Part shown: in pieces, positions 1 through 7,704 of the stretch | How the letters are laid out: every line of letters starts with the position of its first letter | Position numbering within the stretch: position 1 is the first letter of the stretch | NCBI RefSeq assembly: GCF_017874215.1 | Contig: NZ_JAGGLB010000020.1 | Coordinates: forward strand, 1 to 64,000 | Length of the DNA: 64,000 bases | Direction of reading: 5' to 3' | Origin: Paenibacillus eucommiae | GTDB taxonomy: Bacteria; Bacillota; Bacilli; Paenibacillales; NBRC-103111 | Position numbers and translations under genes: made by a program | The notes under the pieces: model-generated | The model's database searches: none | Told to the model about the DNA's origin: nothing | What the model saw: only the letters and a program-made list of their open reading frames with translations

Positions 1-386
1 GAATGGGCTAGCAGTCCTTTCGACTTGGCCGAACGGAACTCGCCCAGTCCCGTTGTCTTCTCTCTGGCGCCATAGTCGATTTCGGTCGTATCCTGTACAC
101 ATAAGAATACCGACTCGCCGCTGGCTTTCATCTGATTCAAGGTTTCCTTGCGGTAAGCATCCAAGATGACCTCTTCGGTCAGATTCGAATGGCCCAACAT
201 ACGATAGATCGCTTTGGCTTCCGCCTTATCTGCACTGGCCGCAGAGATGGGTAGTTCGGGATGGCGTGCCAGGGTCGTCATCGTTTGGATCACTCGCTTC
301 ACGATACGTCCGCACGAGAGGCGCATCCGCTTGAAAAAGGAAAAGTCCGGTTCAGCCAAAGAAGGCGTATGGGTTTGCATGGTCAT
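1..386 (-). CDS. IS4/Tn5-like transposase, N-terminal part (cut by window edge)
   Basis: Reading leftward from the ATG at 386, an open frame runs 128 codons to the window edge without a stop. The protein begins MTMQTHTPSLAEPDF and contains KAEAKAIYRMLGH and then VQDTTEIDYG. A KAAYRFF-type helix followed by a VQDTTELD-type strand is the N-terminal pattern of Tn5/IS4 transposases, where the Asp of QDTTE is the first acidic residue of the DDE catalytic triad. An AGGTGAGG sequence lies about 12 nt upstream. The catalytic C-terminus is outside the window, so intactness cannot be judged. The family is confident; the exact IS name is not. Confidence 0.8.
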   Translation of the reverse strand, partial: MTMQTHTPSLAEPDFSFFKRMRLSCGRIVKRVIQTMTTLARHPELPISAASADKAEAKAIYRMLGHSNLTEEVILDAYRKETLNQMKASGESVFLCVQDTTEIDYGAREKTTGLGEFRSAKSKGLLAH

Positions 387-599
387 GGGTTATCACTGCC
401 TCACCTTAATAGAGTTACTCCCATCATAACGCCATGCTTCTTCGTTGAGTAGCTTTGTTTTCGATATCCAAAATCTGGAACAACTGTGGGGCAAGCTTAG
501 GCAACCATGTCCGTTAGAAATCCGTCCGCTCTCTGCTCTCTGCGTGCCGTTGCTCGGGTTGCTTGGCGTATCGCCTGAGGAGTTTCTTAACCTGACAAC
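387..599. other. Spacer between IS4-like gene and repeat array
   Basis: No credible gene. This should include the end of the IS4-like element and degraded repeat sequence. Short ORFs here lack ribosome binding sites and overlap on both strands. Confidence 0.4.
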
Positions 600-869
600 A
601 TTGGGGCTGTGGGCTCCAGGCACTGTTAAAGACGCTGGGGCTGAGAACGGATACCAAAACGAACAACGGAGAGGATCTGCTACTTTAACGATGTTTTTCA
701 TCGTTAAAAGCACCAGGTCCTCTCCATTATCTTATTTAACGATGAAAAACATCGTTAAATCCCTGTTATCCACCCTGAGGGGGGACGTCCGACCTCGTTT
801 AACGATGAAAATCATCATTAAAGTGATGATTGGTCTGGAAACAATTACTTTAACGATGAAAAACATCGT
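600..869. repeat. Repeat copy A, left part: four-palindrome array
   Basis: Four copies of a 25-bp palindrome start at 684, 735, 798 and 849, spacings of 51, 63 and 51 bp. Each has arms TTTAACGATG and CATCGTTAAA around a 5-nt centre; the first centre is five T, the others A-rich. The fourth is cut after CATCGT at 869, where the IS110 element begins. Upstream, 605-640 is a degraded version of the GGGCTCCAGCCGCTGTTAAAG segment seen in the copies near 50.1 and 52.7 kb. The matching right flank resumes at about 2714. Confidence 0.85.
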
Positions 870-1323
870 CCCTCGGTTTGATAGGTTTTACTCACATATG
901 CTCGCTTATTCGCAGGATTTCACAACATCCAGTTTAGATAACACTTGAATTGCAATGGCATTCAGGATCCATTTCGGCTATTAGGGCGCAAAAGGCTAGG
1001 GGAATACGCTAGAAATTCCCATCATATGGTTATATATCACCTTTTCTCCATTCGTGCCCCGGGGTTTTCCCTCCCATGCCTCTACGGGTCTGAGCCCTTA
1101 CATTCCTTCGTTATACCTATTCCGGGGGTGGAGACCGTAACTGCTTAAAAAACGGGTCTGAGCCCTTACGATGTTTTCTACGGTTTCTCGGTGCGCTGTG
1201 TGTAACTATCCTGCGAACGAGCCAACATATGTGTATACATGTACAAACGGATCTAATACCTTCTTAATCTTATCCTACATGAGCTTCTCTTGGTTATGGA
1301 TTACGGGTGCATAGGACCGATAG

Positions 1324-2595
1324 TTAGGCGGCTTTGGATCCATCAGCGACTTTTTCAGGGTCATACGCTGCGTCGCCTGCTCGAGCCATGCCGACTAGAA
1401 TTCGGGCATATTTCCCGCATAGTTTAATAATGGATTGGTTACGTTTCATCTTTTTATTCTCTACATTGTCTTCATGCAAACGTTTAAATCCTTCGTTATT
1501 TGAAACCAGACTGATGACCGTCATATACATGATTTTTCGGAGTGCTGCACTGCCTCTTTTGGTTAGTTTGACTTGTCCTGAATGTTTGCCTGAGCTGTGT
1601 TCACATAGATGGAGCCCAGCCCGGCGTAAGATCTGCCGGCCATGCACGTAGCCGCTCAAATCACCCGTTTCAGCCAGAAGTGTCGCCGTCATAACGGGTC
1701 CTATTCCCTTCATTTCCAGCATCCTCCGGGCCATTGGAATAAGGGTTAATAGATCGGTTACTTGCTCCATCAAGTCCGCCATTTCTTTCTCACAGTGGAG
1801 ATACTGCCTCATTAGAAGATCAATCTCCCACTTTGCAGCCATGGCCCCTTCTTTTCGTCCAATCGATCTTTTGGCCTGTTCAACTAGCTCGTGGGCAAAC
1901 TGCTTACTGCCCCTACGCTGCATGAGTGGCTTCCACCCCTCGTAAATCGCTTCGGCCGTCATATTCTTCACCTCACCCGGCAGGGTAAAGAGCTGAAGTG
2001 TAGCCAGGGATGTTTTACATGTCCATTTCTTGAACACATGACGGTACTCGGGAAACCACATATCTAGCCATCGGTGAATGCGATTCTGAATGCTTACAAA
2101 CTGTTTATTCACACATTCATAGATGCCCATGAACACATGTAATTCCTGGTAGACACCCTCACGTAATCTCAGCTCCGAATAGAATCCGTTTCTCACCTGA
2201 TCAGCGATCACCAAAGCGTCTTTGACATCGCTCTTGGTTGGCGAGTTATCCCGGTTTTCTTTGGCACCCTTCACATGGGCAGGGTTGACGAGAACCACCT
2301 GCCACTCCTCCATGCACCAATTGGCTAGATTCAACCAATAGTGCCCTGTAGGCTCCATACCCAAAATGACGGACTGGAAACCATTTCCCTTCAATAAGGC
2401 GCAGATCCAGGCTTTCAATTTATTGCATCCATCAAGATCATTTGTGAAGAAGCATGGCTTTCCTAGAACTTTACCCCGGTAATTCGTAGCCCGAGCCACA
2501 TGATTTTCTTTCGCAATGTCGATACCAACCACCAGATGTGTTGTGGAAATATTTTCGATACGTTGATTTTCTTTGTCTTTTTGTTTAAACTTCAT
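1324..2595 (-). CDS. IS110-family transposase (DEDD recombinase)
   Basis: The 423-aa protein has the two-domain architecture of IS110 recombinases. An N-terminal RuvC-like DEDD domain begins with VVGIDIAKENH, continues with LGMEPTGHYW and has SDVKDALVIADQ for the last acidic pair. The C-terminal transposase_20 domain contains MKGIGPVMTATLLAETGD and RRAGLHLCEHSSGKHSG, followed by RGSAALRKIMYM. Length is normal and all acidic motifs are present, so it appears intact. In this family the enzyme is guided by a structured RNA from the element's own non-coding end. The start codon follows an AAGGAGG site that lies inside a strong hairpin. Confidence 0.93.
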   Translation of the reverse strand: MKFKQKDKENQRIENISTTHLVVGIDIAKENHVARATNYRGKVLGKPCFFTNDLDGCNKLKAWICALLKGNGFQSVILGMEPTGHYWLNLANWCMEEWQVVLVNPAHVKGAKENRDNSPTKSDVKDALVIADQVRNGFYSELRLREGVYQELHVFMGIYECVNKQFVSIQNRIHRWLDMWFPEYRHVFKKWTCKTSLATLQLFTLPGEVKNMTAEAIYEGWKPLMQRRGSKQFAHELVEQAKRSIGRKEGAMAAKWEIDLLMRQYLHCEKEMADLMEQVTDLLTLIPMARRMLEMKGIGPVMTATLLAETGDLSGYVHGRQILRRAGLHLCEHSSGKHSGQVKLTKRGSAALRKIMYMTVISLVSNNEGFKRLHEDNVENKKMKRNQSIIKLCGKYARILVGMARAGDAAYDPEKVADGSKAA

Positions 2596-2600
2596 AGTAG

Positions 2601-2671
2601 AGCATCCTCCTTAGTTGGGTAACATTTTAGGGCGTCTGACCCGTTACACTACCCATCATACCGAGGATGCT
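2601..2671 (-). ncRNA. Structured 5' leader of the IS110 transposase (candidate bridge RNA or translation-control hairpin)
   Basis: On the transposase strand AGCATCCTC (2671-2663) pairs with GAGGATGCT (2609-2601). Inside it GTAAC pairs with GTTAC and a GGG/CCC-closed tip carries TCAGAC. The transposase ribosome binding site AAGGAGG overlaps the 3' arm, so the stem would hide it. A similar GGG-loop-CCC tip with TCAGAC occurs twice in the 3' non-coding part. IS110 elements are known to encode a guide (bridge) RNA in a non-coding end; assigning this hairpin to that role is inference. Confidence 0.45.
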
Positions 2672-2713
2672 TCTTTTTTGGCAATTTCGATATTTAACGA
2701 CCTACAGGAATGC

Positions 2714-2814
2714 TTAAGTCAAGCGCGCGCTCAAACGGACTGCCAGGAGAGGTTTGCTGAGGGAAAGAGATAGTAGCGATATGGAAAAACTACACCTCAT
2801 TCCTGATTTCCTTG
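2714..2814. repeat. Repeat copy A, right flank
   Basis: Starting with TTAAGTCAAGC and a CGCGCTC-type stretch, this resumes the repeat interrupted at 869. The later part (CTGAGGGAAAGAGATAGTAG, then GCGAT) matches 36310-36335 beyond the copy near 35.9 kb, so the repeat once extended through here. Confidence 0.65.
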
Positions 2815-2866
2815 AAACATAGTCATGCTCCCAGCCTTTTTCAAGGCTGGGAGCATGACTATGTTT
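2815..2866. terminator. Perfect 24-bp-stem hairpin
   Basis: 2815-2838 and 2843-2866 are perfect reverse complements around a 4-nt loop (AAGCC/GGCTT arms closing on TTTC). There is no long T-run on either side, so it may be a terminator, a transposon footprint or a protein-binding palindrome. It separates the repeat from the next gene. Confidence 0.5.
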
Positions 2867-3018
2867 ATTCCAATTCTGCCCTCTTTACTAGAGCAAACAA
2901 GTTCTAATATTTGGGTTTCTTTTTTAAGAAAAGAAGTTTCATTCCTCCGTTGTTGAATCCCCTGGCGGCTTGTTATAGTAAAGAAAGCGGTAACCTTAAT
3001 TCAAAGGAGGAATACGAT

Positions 3019-3417
3019 ATGTCGGAGCAACAATTCAAAGAATTAAATGGTAGTGAACAAGGGGAATTGGCCCAGCCGAATTCTTTGGTCAGCAGGAGAA
3101 CGTTATTGGCCTCTCTGGGAATGGCGGGAGTTACACTAGCAGCAGGAAGTATACTCGGCAACAGCTCTGGTTTTATTGAAAAAGCAGAAGCAGCAGGGGT
3201 AACTGTTTTTACCGTAAAAAATATGGCAGACCTTAAAGCCATAAGTCCCGCGGGTTTGTCCGCAAACGATGTATATTACATTGCAGGCTACTATGCTGCA
3301 GGCGATGGAGGTGGCGGAGAGTTTTATTGGGACGCATCCTCTACTAGCGCGGATAATGGTGGAAGCGTTATCATCCCTACTGGGTATGCTGGAACCGGGA
3401 GATGGAAACGAGCCTAA
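3019..3417 (+). CDS. Tat-exported N-terminal fragment of a beta-helix (pectate-lyase-like) protein
   Basis: The start is the ATG at 3019 with AAAGGAGG 9 nt upstream; a longer frame beginning further left lacks such a site. The 132-aa product has a twin-arginine signal (SRRTLLASLGMAGVTLAAG, about residues 25-45), an AEA cleavage region, then GDGGGGEFYWD and GGSVIIP followed by GRWKRA. This is the usual leader and linker found in front of secreted right-handed beta-helix proteins of Paenibacillus. Here a stop ends it right after GRWKRA, and the helix domain follows as a separate ORF at 3510. It is probably half of a split gene. Confidence 0.7.
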   Translation: MSEQQFKELNGSEQGELAQPNSLVSRRTLLASLGMAGVTLAAGSILGNSSGFIEKAEAAGVTVFTVKNMADLKAISPAGLSANDVYYIAGYYAAGDGGGGEFYWDASSTSADNGGSVIIPTGYAGTGRWKRA

Positions 3418-3509
3418 ATAAGTCTAAACAAGCAGGTTGTCGCCTTATTTTATGCACAAAATGCTATCTCGCTAGTCTATCATTAACTATATTCAAAGGA
3501 GAATGATTG

Positions 3510-4712
3510 ATGAATAGTGATATAAATGTAGACGAATTCGGTGCTAAAGGCGATGACTCCTTTGATAATGCCGCAGTATTTACTGCATGCACCGCCGCAC
3601 TTGCCGCGCAAGGTGGCGGCAGACTCGTAATCCCAAAAGGGATCTATCGGACTTCAGCATCGATTACTGTGGGAGGCTCAGGCGTTATCGTTACTGGCGC
3701 AGGCCGCAATGCCACAACGATTCGGCAGACCACGGCCAATCTTCCGACACTTGTGGTCAATTCAGGATCGAATCACGTCACGCTGCAAGACCTGACATTG
3801 GACCGCACTGTAGCCGGGACTCCAGGCGGCGATGGCATTGCTTTTGCCAAGGGAGGCGTTGCTGACGGCTTTATTTACAGGATCTATTCCAAAAACAATT
3901 ACCACGGCGTTGCTGTTGGCGGCACTGGTTATTCCATTATGCAGGATGTGTTCTGCGAGCGTAATTATGGCAACGGTCTTGATATTACGAACAGCAATGC
4001 ATTCACCACCTGCCAGTGGTACATAAGCGATGTGCTCTGCCAGCTTAACGCGGGTGACGGTGTTCGTGTGCAGTCAGTGGCTACATCTCCGGCAGGCGGC
4101 CATATGGCTCTCGGTGAACTGCGCGGCGTGCGCACCTTCGCTAACTCCGGCCGCGGCTTAATTGTATTTGGCACTCCCGAGGTAGGCATCTACTCCGTAC
4201 GGGCCAAAGGCTGCTTCTTCGGCGAGGATGGCATGGATGAGGTGTATTTGAACACTTATGGCAATCTGCATACATTCGAGGATTGCTTTATTGAGCTGGG
4301 TGGAAATAGTCTGACCGGCCCCGCATATGCCACCCCAGCCAGCTATAATAGCTTCGGGATCGTGGTAACCGCCAATACGCCAGACCTCACAGTAAACGGC
4401 GGTACCATCAATGGCAACGCCAACAGCGGCATCTATTCAGCATGTCCCAATCCTGGAGGTGTCCGGCTGAATCACGTCATCCTTTCGAATAACGGCTATG
4501 GCGGTCCGTCTGGTCCGGCGTACAATTCCGGCGTGGTACTTATTGATGGCAGTATCCAATGTGTTGGAGTGCGCGCATACGGGCAAGAGAATGGATCTTA
4601 TAACGGCGCGGCGGGAGGGGATTCATTCATCGGTTGCGATTTCCGCGGGAACTCGCTAGCCTTTATGGGAGGTAACGTGACTGGCAACGTTGCCGTTGGT
4701 AATAGACCTTAA
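3510..4712 (+). CDS. Right-handed parallel beta-helix protein (pectate-lyase superfamily), without signal peptide
   Basis: The 400-aa product begins at the ATG at 3510 with AAAGGAG 8 nt upstream. It opens with INVDEFGAKGDDSFDNAAVF, the standard first coil of pectate-lyase-3-type beta-helices, and continues with short repeating coils rich in G, N and V to its C-terminus. It has no export signal of its own; the signal is in the preceding ORF, 92 nt upstream. Such proteins bind or cleave acidic polysaccharides outside the cell. The own ribosome binding site suggests it may still be made, but without the leader it would stay cytoplasmic. A substrate cannot be read from the sequence. Confidence 0.75.
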   Translation: MNSDINVDEFGAKGDDSFDNAAVFTACTAALAAQGGGRLVIPKGIYRTSASITVGGSGVIVTGAGRNATTIRQTTANLPTLVVNSGSNHVTLQDLTLDRTVAGTPGGDGIAFAKGGVADGFIYRIYSKNNYHGVAVGGTGYSIMQDVFCERNYGNGLDITNSNAFTTCQWYISDVLCQLNAGDGVRVQSVATSPAGGHMALGELRGVRTFANSGRGLIVFGTPEVGIYSVRAKGCFFGEDGMDEVYLNTYGNLHTFEDCFIELGGNSLTGPAYATPASYNSFGIVVTANTPDLTVNGGTINGNANSGIYSACPNPGGVRLNHVILSNNGYGGPSGPAYNSGVVLIDGSIQCVGVRAYGQENGSYNGAAGGDSFIGCDFRGNSLAFMGGNVTGNVAVGNRP

Positions 4713-4734
4713 TATTCGTACTTAAAGGTTATCA

Positions 4735-4767
4735 GCAAATGCACCTTATTGAAAGAGGTGCATTTGC
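4735..4767. terminator. Inverted repeat between convergent genes
   Basis: GCAAATGCACCT (4735-4746) pairs perfectly with AGGTGCATTTGC (4756-4767) around a 9-nt loop, between the stop of the beta-helix gene and the stop of the opposing kinase gene. A bidirectional terminator is likely, although no strong T-run follows. Confidence 0.65.
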
Positions 4768-4785
4768 GATTCATTCTCCCTTCGG

Positions 4786-6027
4786 CTAATTACGATCTGT
4801 TAAAGGACATGATAAGGTCACTGAAGTTCCTTCTCCTTCTATCGAATGAATGTTGAAGGTAAAATTATCGCCATGATAGTATTCGAGCCGTTTGCGAACC
4901 ATCATAATTCCGGACAGCTGGTCATCAAATCCCCCTCCTTTTTGCATAATTCGCTTCACCTTATCCCTATTCATCCCCACTCCGTTATCCTTTACCTCAA
5001 TAATCAGCTTATCCCCCAACGAGTCTATACGAATCCTGATTTGGCAGGGGCCTTCCTTGGGCTCGATTCCATGCTTTATTGCATTTTCTAACAAAATTTG
5101 AATGGACAGGCTGGGGATCGTGCAGTTCTGCAATTCTTTATCCTCATAGATTACCTCAAAGGTTAGCCGATCCTCGAATCTAAAAATCTGCAATTGGACA
5201 TAAGAATCCAGGTATTCAAATTCCTCACGAATTGTAATCATCGGACGGTAGGATTTCAACATATACCGCAGCATTTTCGATAGCTGTCCGACAATGATAT
5301 GCGTTGCAGCTGCGTTCTCCAGCAAAGCCTGGCCTGATATTAAACTTAATGTATTAAATAAAAGATGCGGATGCAGCTTGAATTGAACAGCCTTCATCTC
5401 CGCTTCCCGCAATAGATGGCGCAGTTCTGCCTCCTGCCGGATAAATTCGTTTTCTTTTAAACTTTTAATGATGTAATCCACCAGTATGGTAATAAAGTCC
5501 GTATTCGCCATCAGTCTTTCCCTGGGCATTATCGGGACCTCGTAAATCGCTTTCGTTAGCTCCCCCCTGTCCAAATTTAAATCGGCTACCCGATTCAGAA
5601 TATCCGCAACTGTTTCCTCTGTTGGCAGCTCCAGCAGGACTTGCCCCGTTATGAAGGAGCCCAAGCCCTGCTGATTGAATTGAATCGGCACTGCACAATC
5701 GTGCAGACCTGCATGGCATTTGCAGATCATCGCTTTTTCTTCCGCAATGGAAGCATTCGTTACGCTTAGATCGGATTGATAACAACGCTGTCTGCCCATC
5801 TGACTCTCCTGGATAAGCTGGCAAAACTTTGGGGATCTCTCCGATTGCTCCGGTGTAACGGATCTCCCCATGGAATCCACGATATTCGCATTCAGTCCGG
5901 TAGCGGCCATAAAAGTTTCCTGAAGCCTGATATAGAGCTTCTTATCGATCCATTGGTTCTGACTTTGTTCAATGGATTTGCGGTTAACAACTAGCTCGTC
6001 CAACCATTCCTTTAAAAATTCTCCCAT
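4786..6027 (-). CDS. Cytosolic sensor histidine kinase with PocR ligand-binding domain
   Basis: The start is the ATG at 6027, preceded by GGGGTGA; a GTG at 6036 is possible. The 413-aa product has no membrane segment. The N-terminal two fifths is a PocR-type sensor domain with Cys residues arranged as FCQLIQ, RCYQSD, MICKCHAGLHD and then VPIQ, followed by a short helix and a LytS/YpdA-type His_kinase domain (FKLHPHLLFNTLSLISG, with the phospho-acceptor His). An HATPase_c domain with ENAIKHG and VKDNGVGM follows. PocR domains bind small molecules, sometimes via their cysteines. No response regulator gene adjoins it, so its partner is elsewhere or is one of the AraC-type regulators. Confidence 0.85.
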   Translation of the reverse strand: MGEFLKEWLDELVVNRKSIEQSQNQWIDKKLYIRLQETFMAATGLNANIVDSMGRSVTPEQSERSPKFCQLIQESQMGRQRCYQSDLSVTNASIAEEKAMICKCHAGLHDCAVPIQFNQQGLGSFITGQVLLELPTEETVADILNRVADLNLDRGELTKAIYEVPIMPRERLMANTDFITILVDYIIKSLKENEFIRQEAELRHLLREAEMKAVQFKLHPHLLFNTLSLISGQALLENAAATHIIVGQLSKMLRYMLKSYRPMITIREEFEYLDSYVQLQIFRFEDRLTFEVIYEDKELQNCTIPSLSIQILLENAIKHGIEPKEGPCQIRIRIDSLGDKLIIEVKDNGVGMNRDKVKRIMQKGGGFDDQLSGIMMVRKRLEYYHGDNFTFNIHSIEGEGTSVTLSCPLTDRN

Positions 6028-6096
6028 ACGAATCACCCCATTTCATAGCTATCCAAAATACATCTTATGCTGAACAGAATGCTCCAGCTGACGAAG

Positions 6097-6132
6097 CCGC
6101 CCGCAAGGTAGCAATCGCTTCCCTGCGGGCGG
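6097..6132 (-). terminator. Possible terminator hairpin after the solute-binding protein gene
   Basis: CCGCCCGCA (6097-6105) and TGCGGGCGG (6124-6132) form a 9-bp GC-rich stem with an 18-nt loop, just downstream of the leftward solute-binding protein gene. No T-run follows, so the terminator role is uncertain. Confidence 0.45.
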
Positions 6133-6188
6133 TTGGTCAAGCAGATAGAACCTGCATCGTCAGGCTGATCTTGATATCATTGAAGCTG

Positions 6189-7559
6189 TTACCACCCTAA
6201 TTCTTTACGCACTTCCATCGTCCGCTTGTTAAATAATTCAATTCTAGGTATGATTTCTTCCACCTTGAATTCGCCCATGATAACTTCATAAGCAAGTGAC
6301 CAAGGATACTCAGCGAAGGCCGGCAGCTTCTGTGTCATATCAACGCAGCAGGCAAGCTCACTAATATGCTTGAGCGCATCAGCGTTGCGTCCTTGCCACA
6401 TCGGCGATTGGCTGTAATAATTCAGCAGCTCATCATCCTTGACCGAAGCCATCGCTCCATGGTCGATCTTCCACTTCTGTGCCTCCATCTCATACTGGAA
6501 GCTGATCCACAGATAAGCTTCGTCTTTATGCTTCGATGCCTTGTTAATGCCCAGAGCACCGATCATGCCATGCGTCACCTGCTTCACTTTCCCCTTCGGA
6601 ATCGGCAAAATGTCCCATTTGAAGGTGGCGCTTTTCTCCAGAATCGGCAGTACCCAGTCACCGCCAAAGTCGAACAGCGATTTACCTTTCAGAAAATCAC
6701 TGCCAATATCAAGACCAAGCTCCGTACCTTTCTTCACGCTTGCCAGAGATCCGTCCTTCGTCACGAAGCCCTGCATCCATTTGATATCATCCAGCACAGC
6801 CGGTGTATTCATCACGGATTGGGTCCAATCCGCATTCATATAGCTTGTGTTCGGAGCGCTCCCATTGGCCACAGCTACAGCCGACATAAAGTGCAGCCCC
6901 CACAGCGAATTATACGCCAGACCGTATTCGCGGGCTGCCGGATCGGTCGCCTTCTTCGCCATTTCACGGAACTCTTCCAGGGTCCAGTCGTTCTTCGGCA
7001 TTTCCAGTCCGTGCTTTTGCAGCATATCCAGGTTAACAGTCAGGAAGGTAGGTACATAGACGAACGGCGCCGCAAAGCGTTTGCCATTGATGTCGAAGTT
7101 TTCAAGAAAACCTGGATCGAACTGCTTGTTTTTAAGCGATTCGTCTTTGGCCATATACGGGTTCAAATCCTCCAGCATGTCGTCCTTGAGGAATGGCGCC
7201 ATTTCAATGATCCAAGTGAGGTCAATTGGCGTATTTGCAGCATCATTCGCTTTGATCGTTGCCATTAAATCGCCGTCTGCCGGGAACACCGGCTCGACGG
7301 TAATCCATGGATATTTCTGGTGAAACATATCGTACAGCTCTTGGTACGTATCGTTCCAAGTCGCCATGCGGAGAGTTACCGGATCATGCTTCTCCTCCGT
7401 TGCAGCCGGAGAAGATGTGCCTCCCGCGGCAGGTGTCGGTGTCGCTTTACCAGGGTCCTTCGTACCGCCGCTTGAGCAGGCCGTCAGGAATACCACGAGC
7501 AATAGTGCCACAATTAACATTTTACCTTTGACTGTCTTACCCCTCATTGTTCTGTTCAT
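6189..7559 (-). CDS. Carbohydrate ABC importer solute-binding lipoprotein (family 1)
   Basis: The 456-aa product has a lipoprotein signal ending LTAC with the lipidated Cys at residue 28, then a Ser/Thr/Pro/Ala linker and a family-1 extracellular solute-binding fold (LRMATWNDTYQELYDMFHQKYP near the mature start). AGGAGGT lies 5 nt before the ATG. It is the last gene of a leftward run, after the permeases at 7705 and 8682, with which it should form an importer. No ATPase lies next to it; the one at 18683 in the same locus could serve. The sugar is unknown; context points to oligosaccharides from a uronate-containing glycan. Confidence 0.9.
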   Translation of the reverse strand: MNRTMRGKTVKGKMLIVALLLVVFLTACSSGGTKDPGKATPTPAAGGTSSPAATEEKHDPVTLRMATWNDTYQELYDMFHQKYPWITVEPVFPADGDLMATIKANDAANTPIDLTWIIEMAPFLKDDMLEDLNPYMAKDESLKNKQFDPGFLENFDINGKRFAAPFVYVPTFLTVNLDMLQKHGLEMPKNDWTLEEFREMAKKATDPAAREYGLAYNSLWGLHFMSAVAVANGSAPNTSYMNADWTQSVMNTPAVLDDIKWMQGFVTKDGSLASVKKGTELGLDIGSDFLKGKSLFDFGGDWVLPILEKSATFKWDILPIPKGKVKQVTHGMIGALGINKASKHKDEAYLWISFQYEMEAQKWKIDHGAMASVKDDELLNYYSQSPMWQGRNADALKHISELACCVDMTQKLPAFAEYPWSLAYEVIMGEFKVEEIIPRIELFNKRTMEVRKELGW

Positions 7560-7704
7560 AGTTACCTCCTATAATTTCTGTAATTATTTGACATTTCTAT
7601 ATCTGACTTCTTATGCTGTACTTAAGCTGCTTCCCCTCCTTTCCTGCAAGCTTGAATATCCGAGTATTGCTTGCAACACATCTATATACTTACTCCCGGA
7701 TTTC

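Larger units (their letters stand above)
870..2714 (-). mobile_element. IS110-family insertion element (approximate limits)
   Basis: The ends are inferred by comparison with uninterrupted repeat copies: the fourth palindrome stops at 869 and its expected continuation TTAAG plus a CGCGCTC-type flank resumes at about 2714. No target duplication is evident, as is common for IS110 elements. The insert holds one transposase (1324-2595), a structured 5' non-coding segment (2596-2714) and an unusually long 3' non-coding segment (870-1323). The latter holds two copies of ACGGGTCTGAGCCCTTAC (about 1082 and 1151) and an imperfect inverted repeat (about 893-927 against 1197-1229). Part of 870-1323 could be a second, older insertion. 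Confidence 0.6.

Noticed and set aside
684..869. Palindrome arrays as CRISPR
   Set aside because: The units are themselves palindromes, only four per site, the intervening sequences are similar between loci rather than unique, and no cas genes are near.
445..948. ORF through the palindrome array of copy A
   Set aside because: Its sequence is made by the repeats (recurrent LTMKNIV) and it has no ribosome binding site; similar ORFs at 56037 and 56221 were rejected for the same reason.
6366..7268. 300-codon plus-strand ORF opposite the solute-binding protein
   Set aside because: It is antisense to a well-supported lipoprotein gene and has no motif or ribosome binding site.
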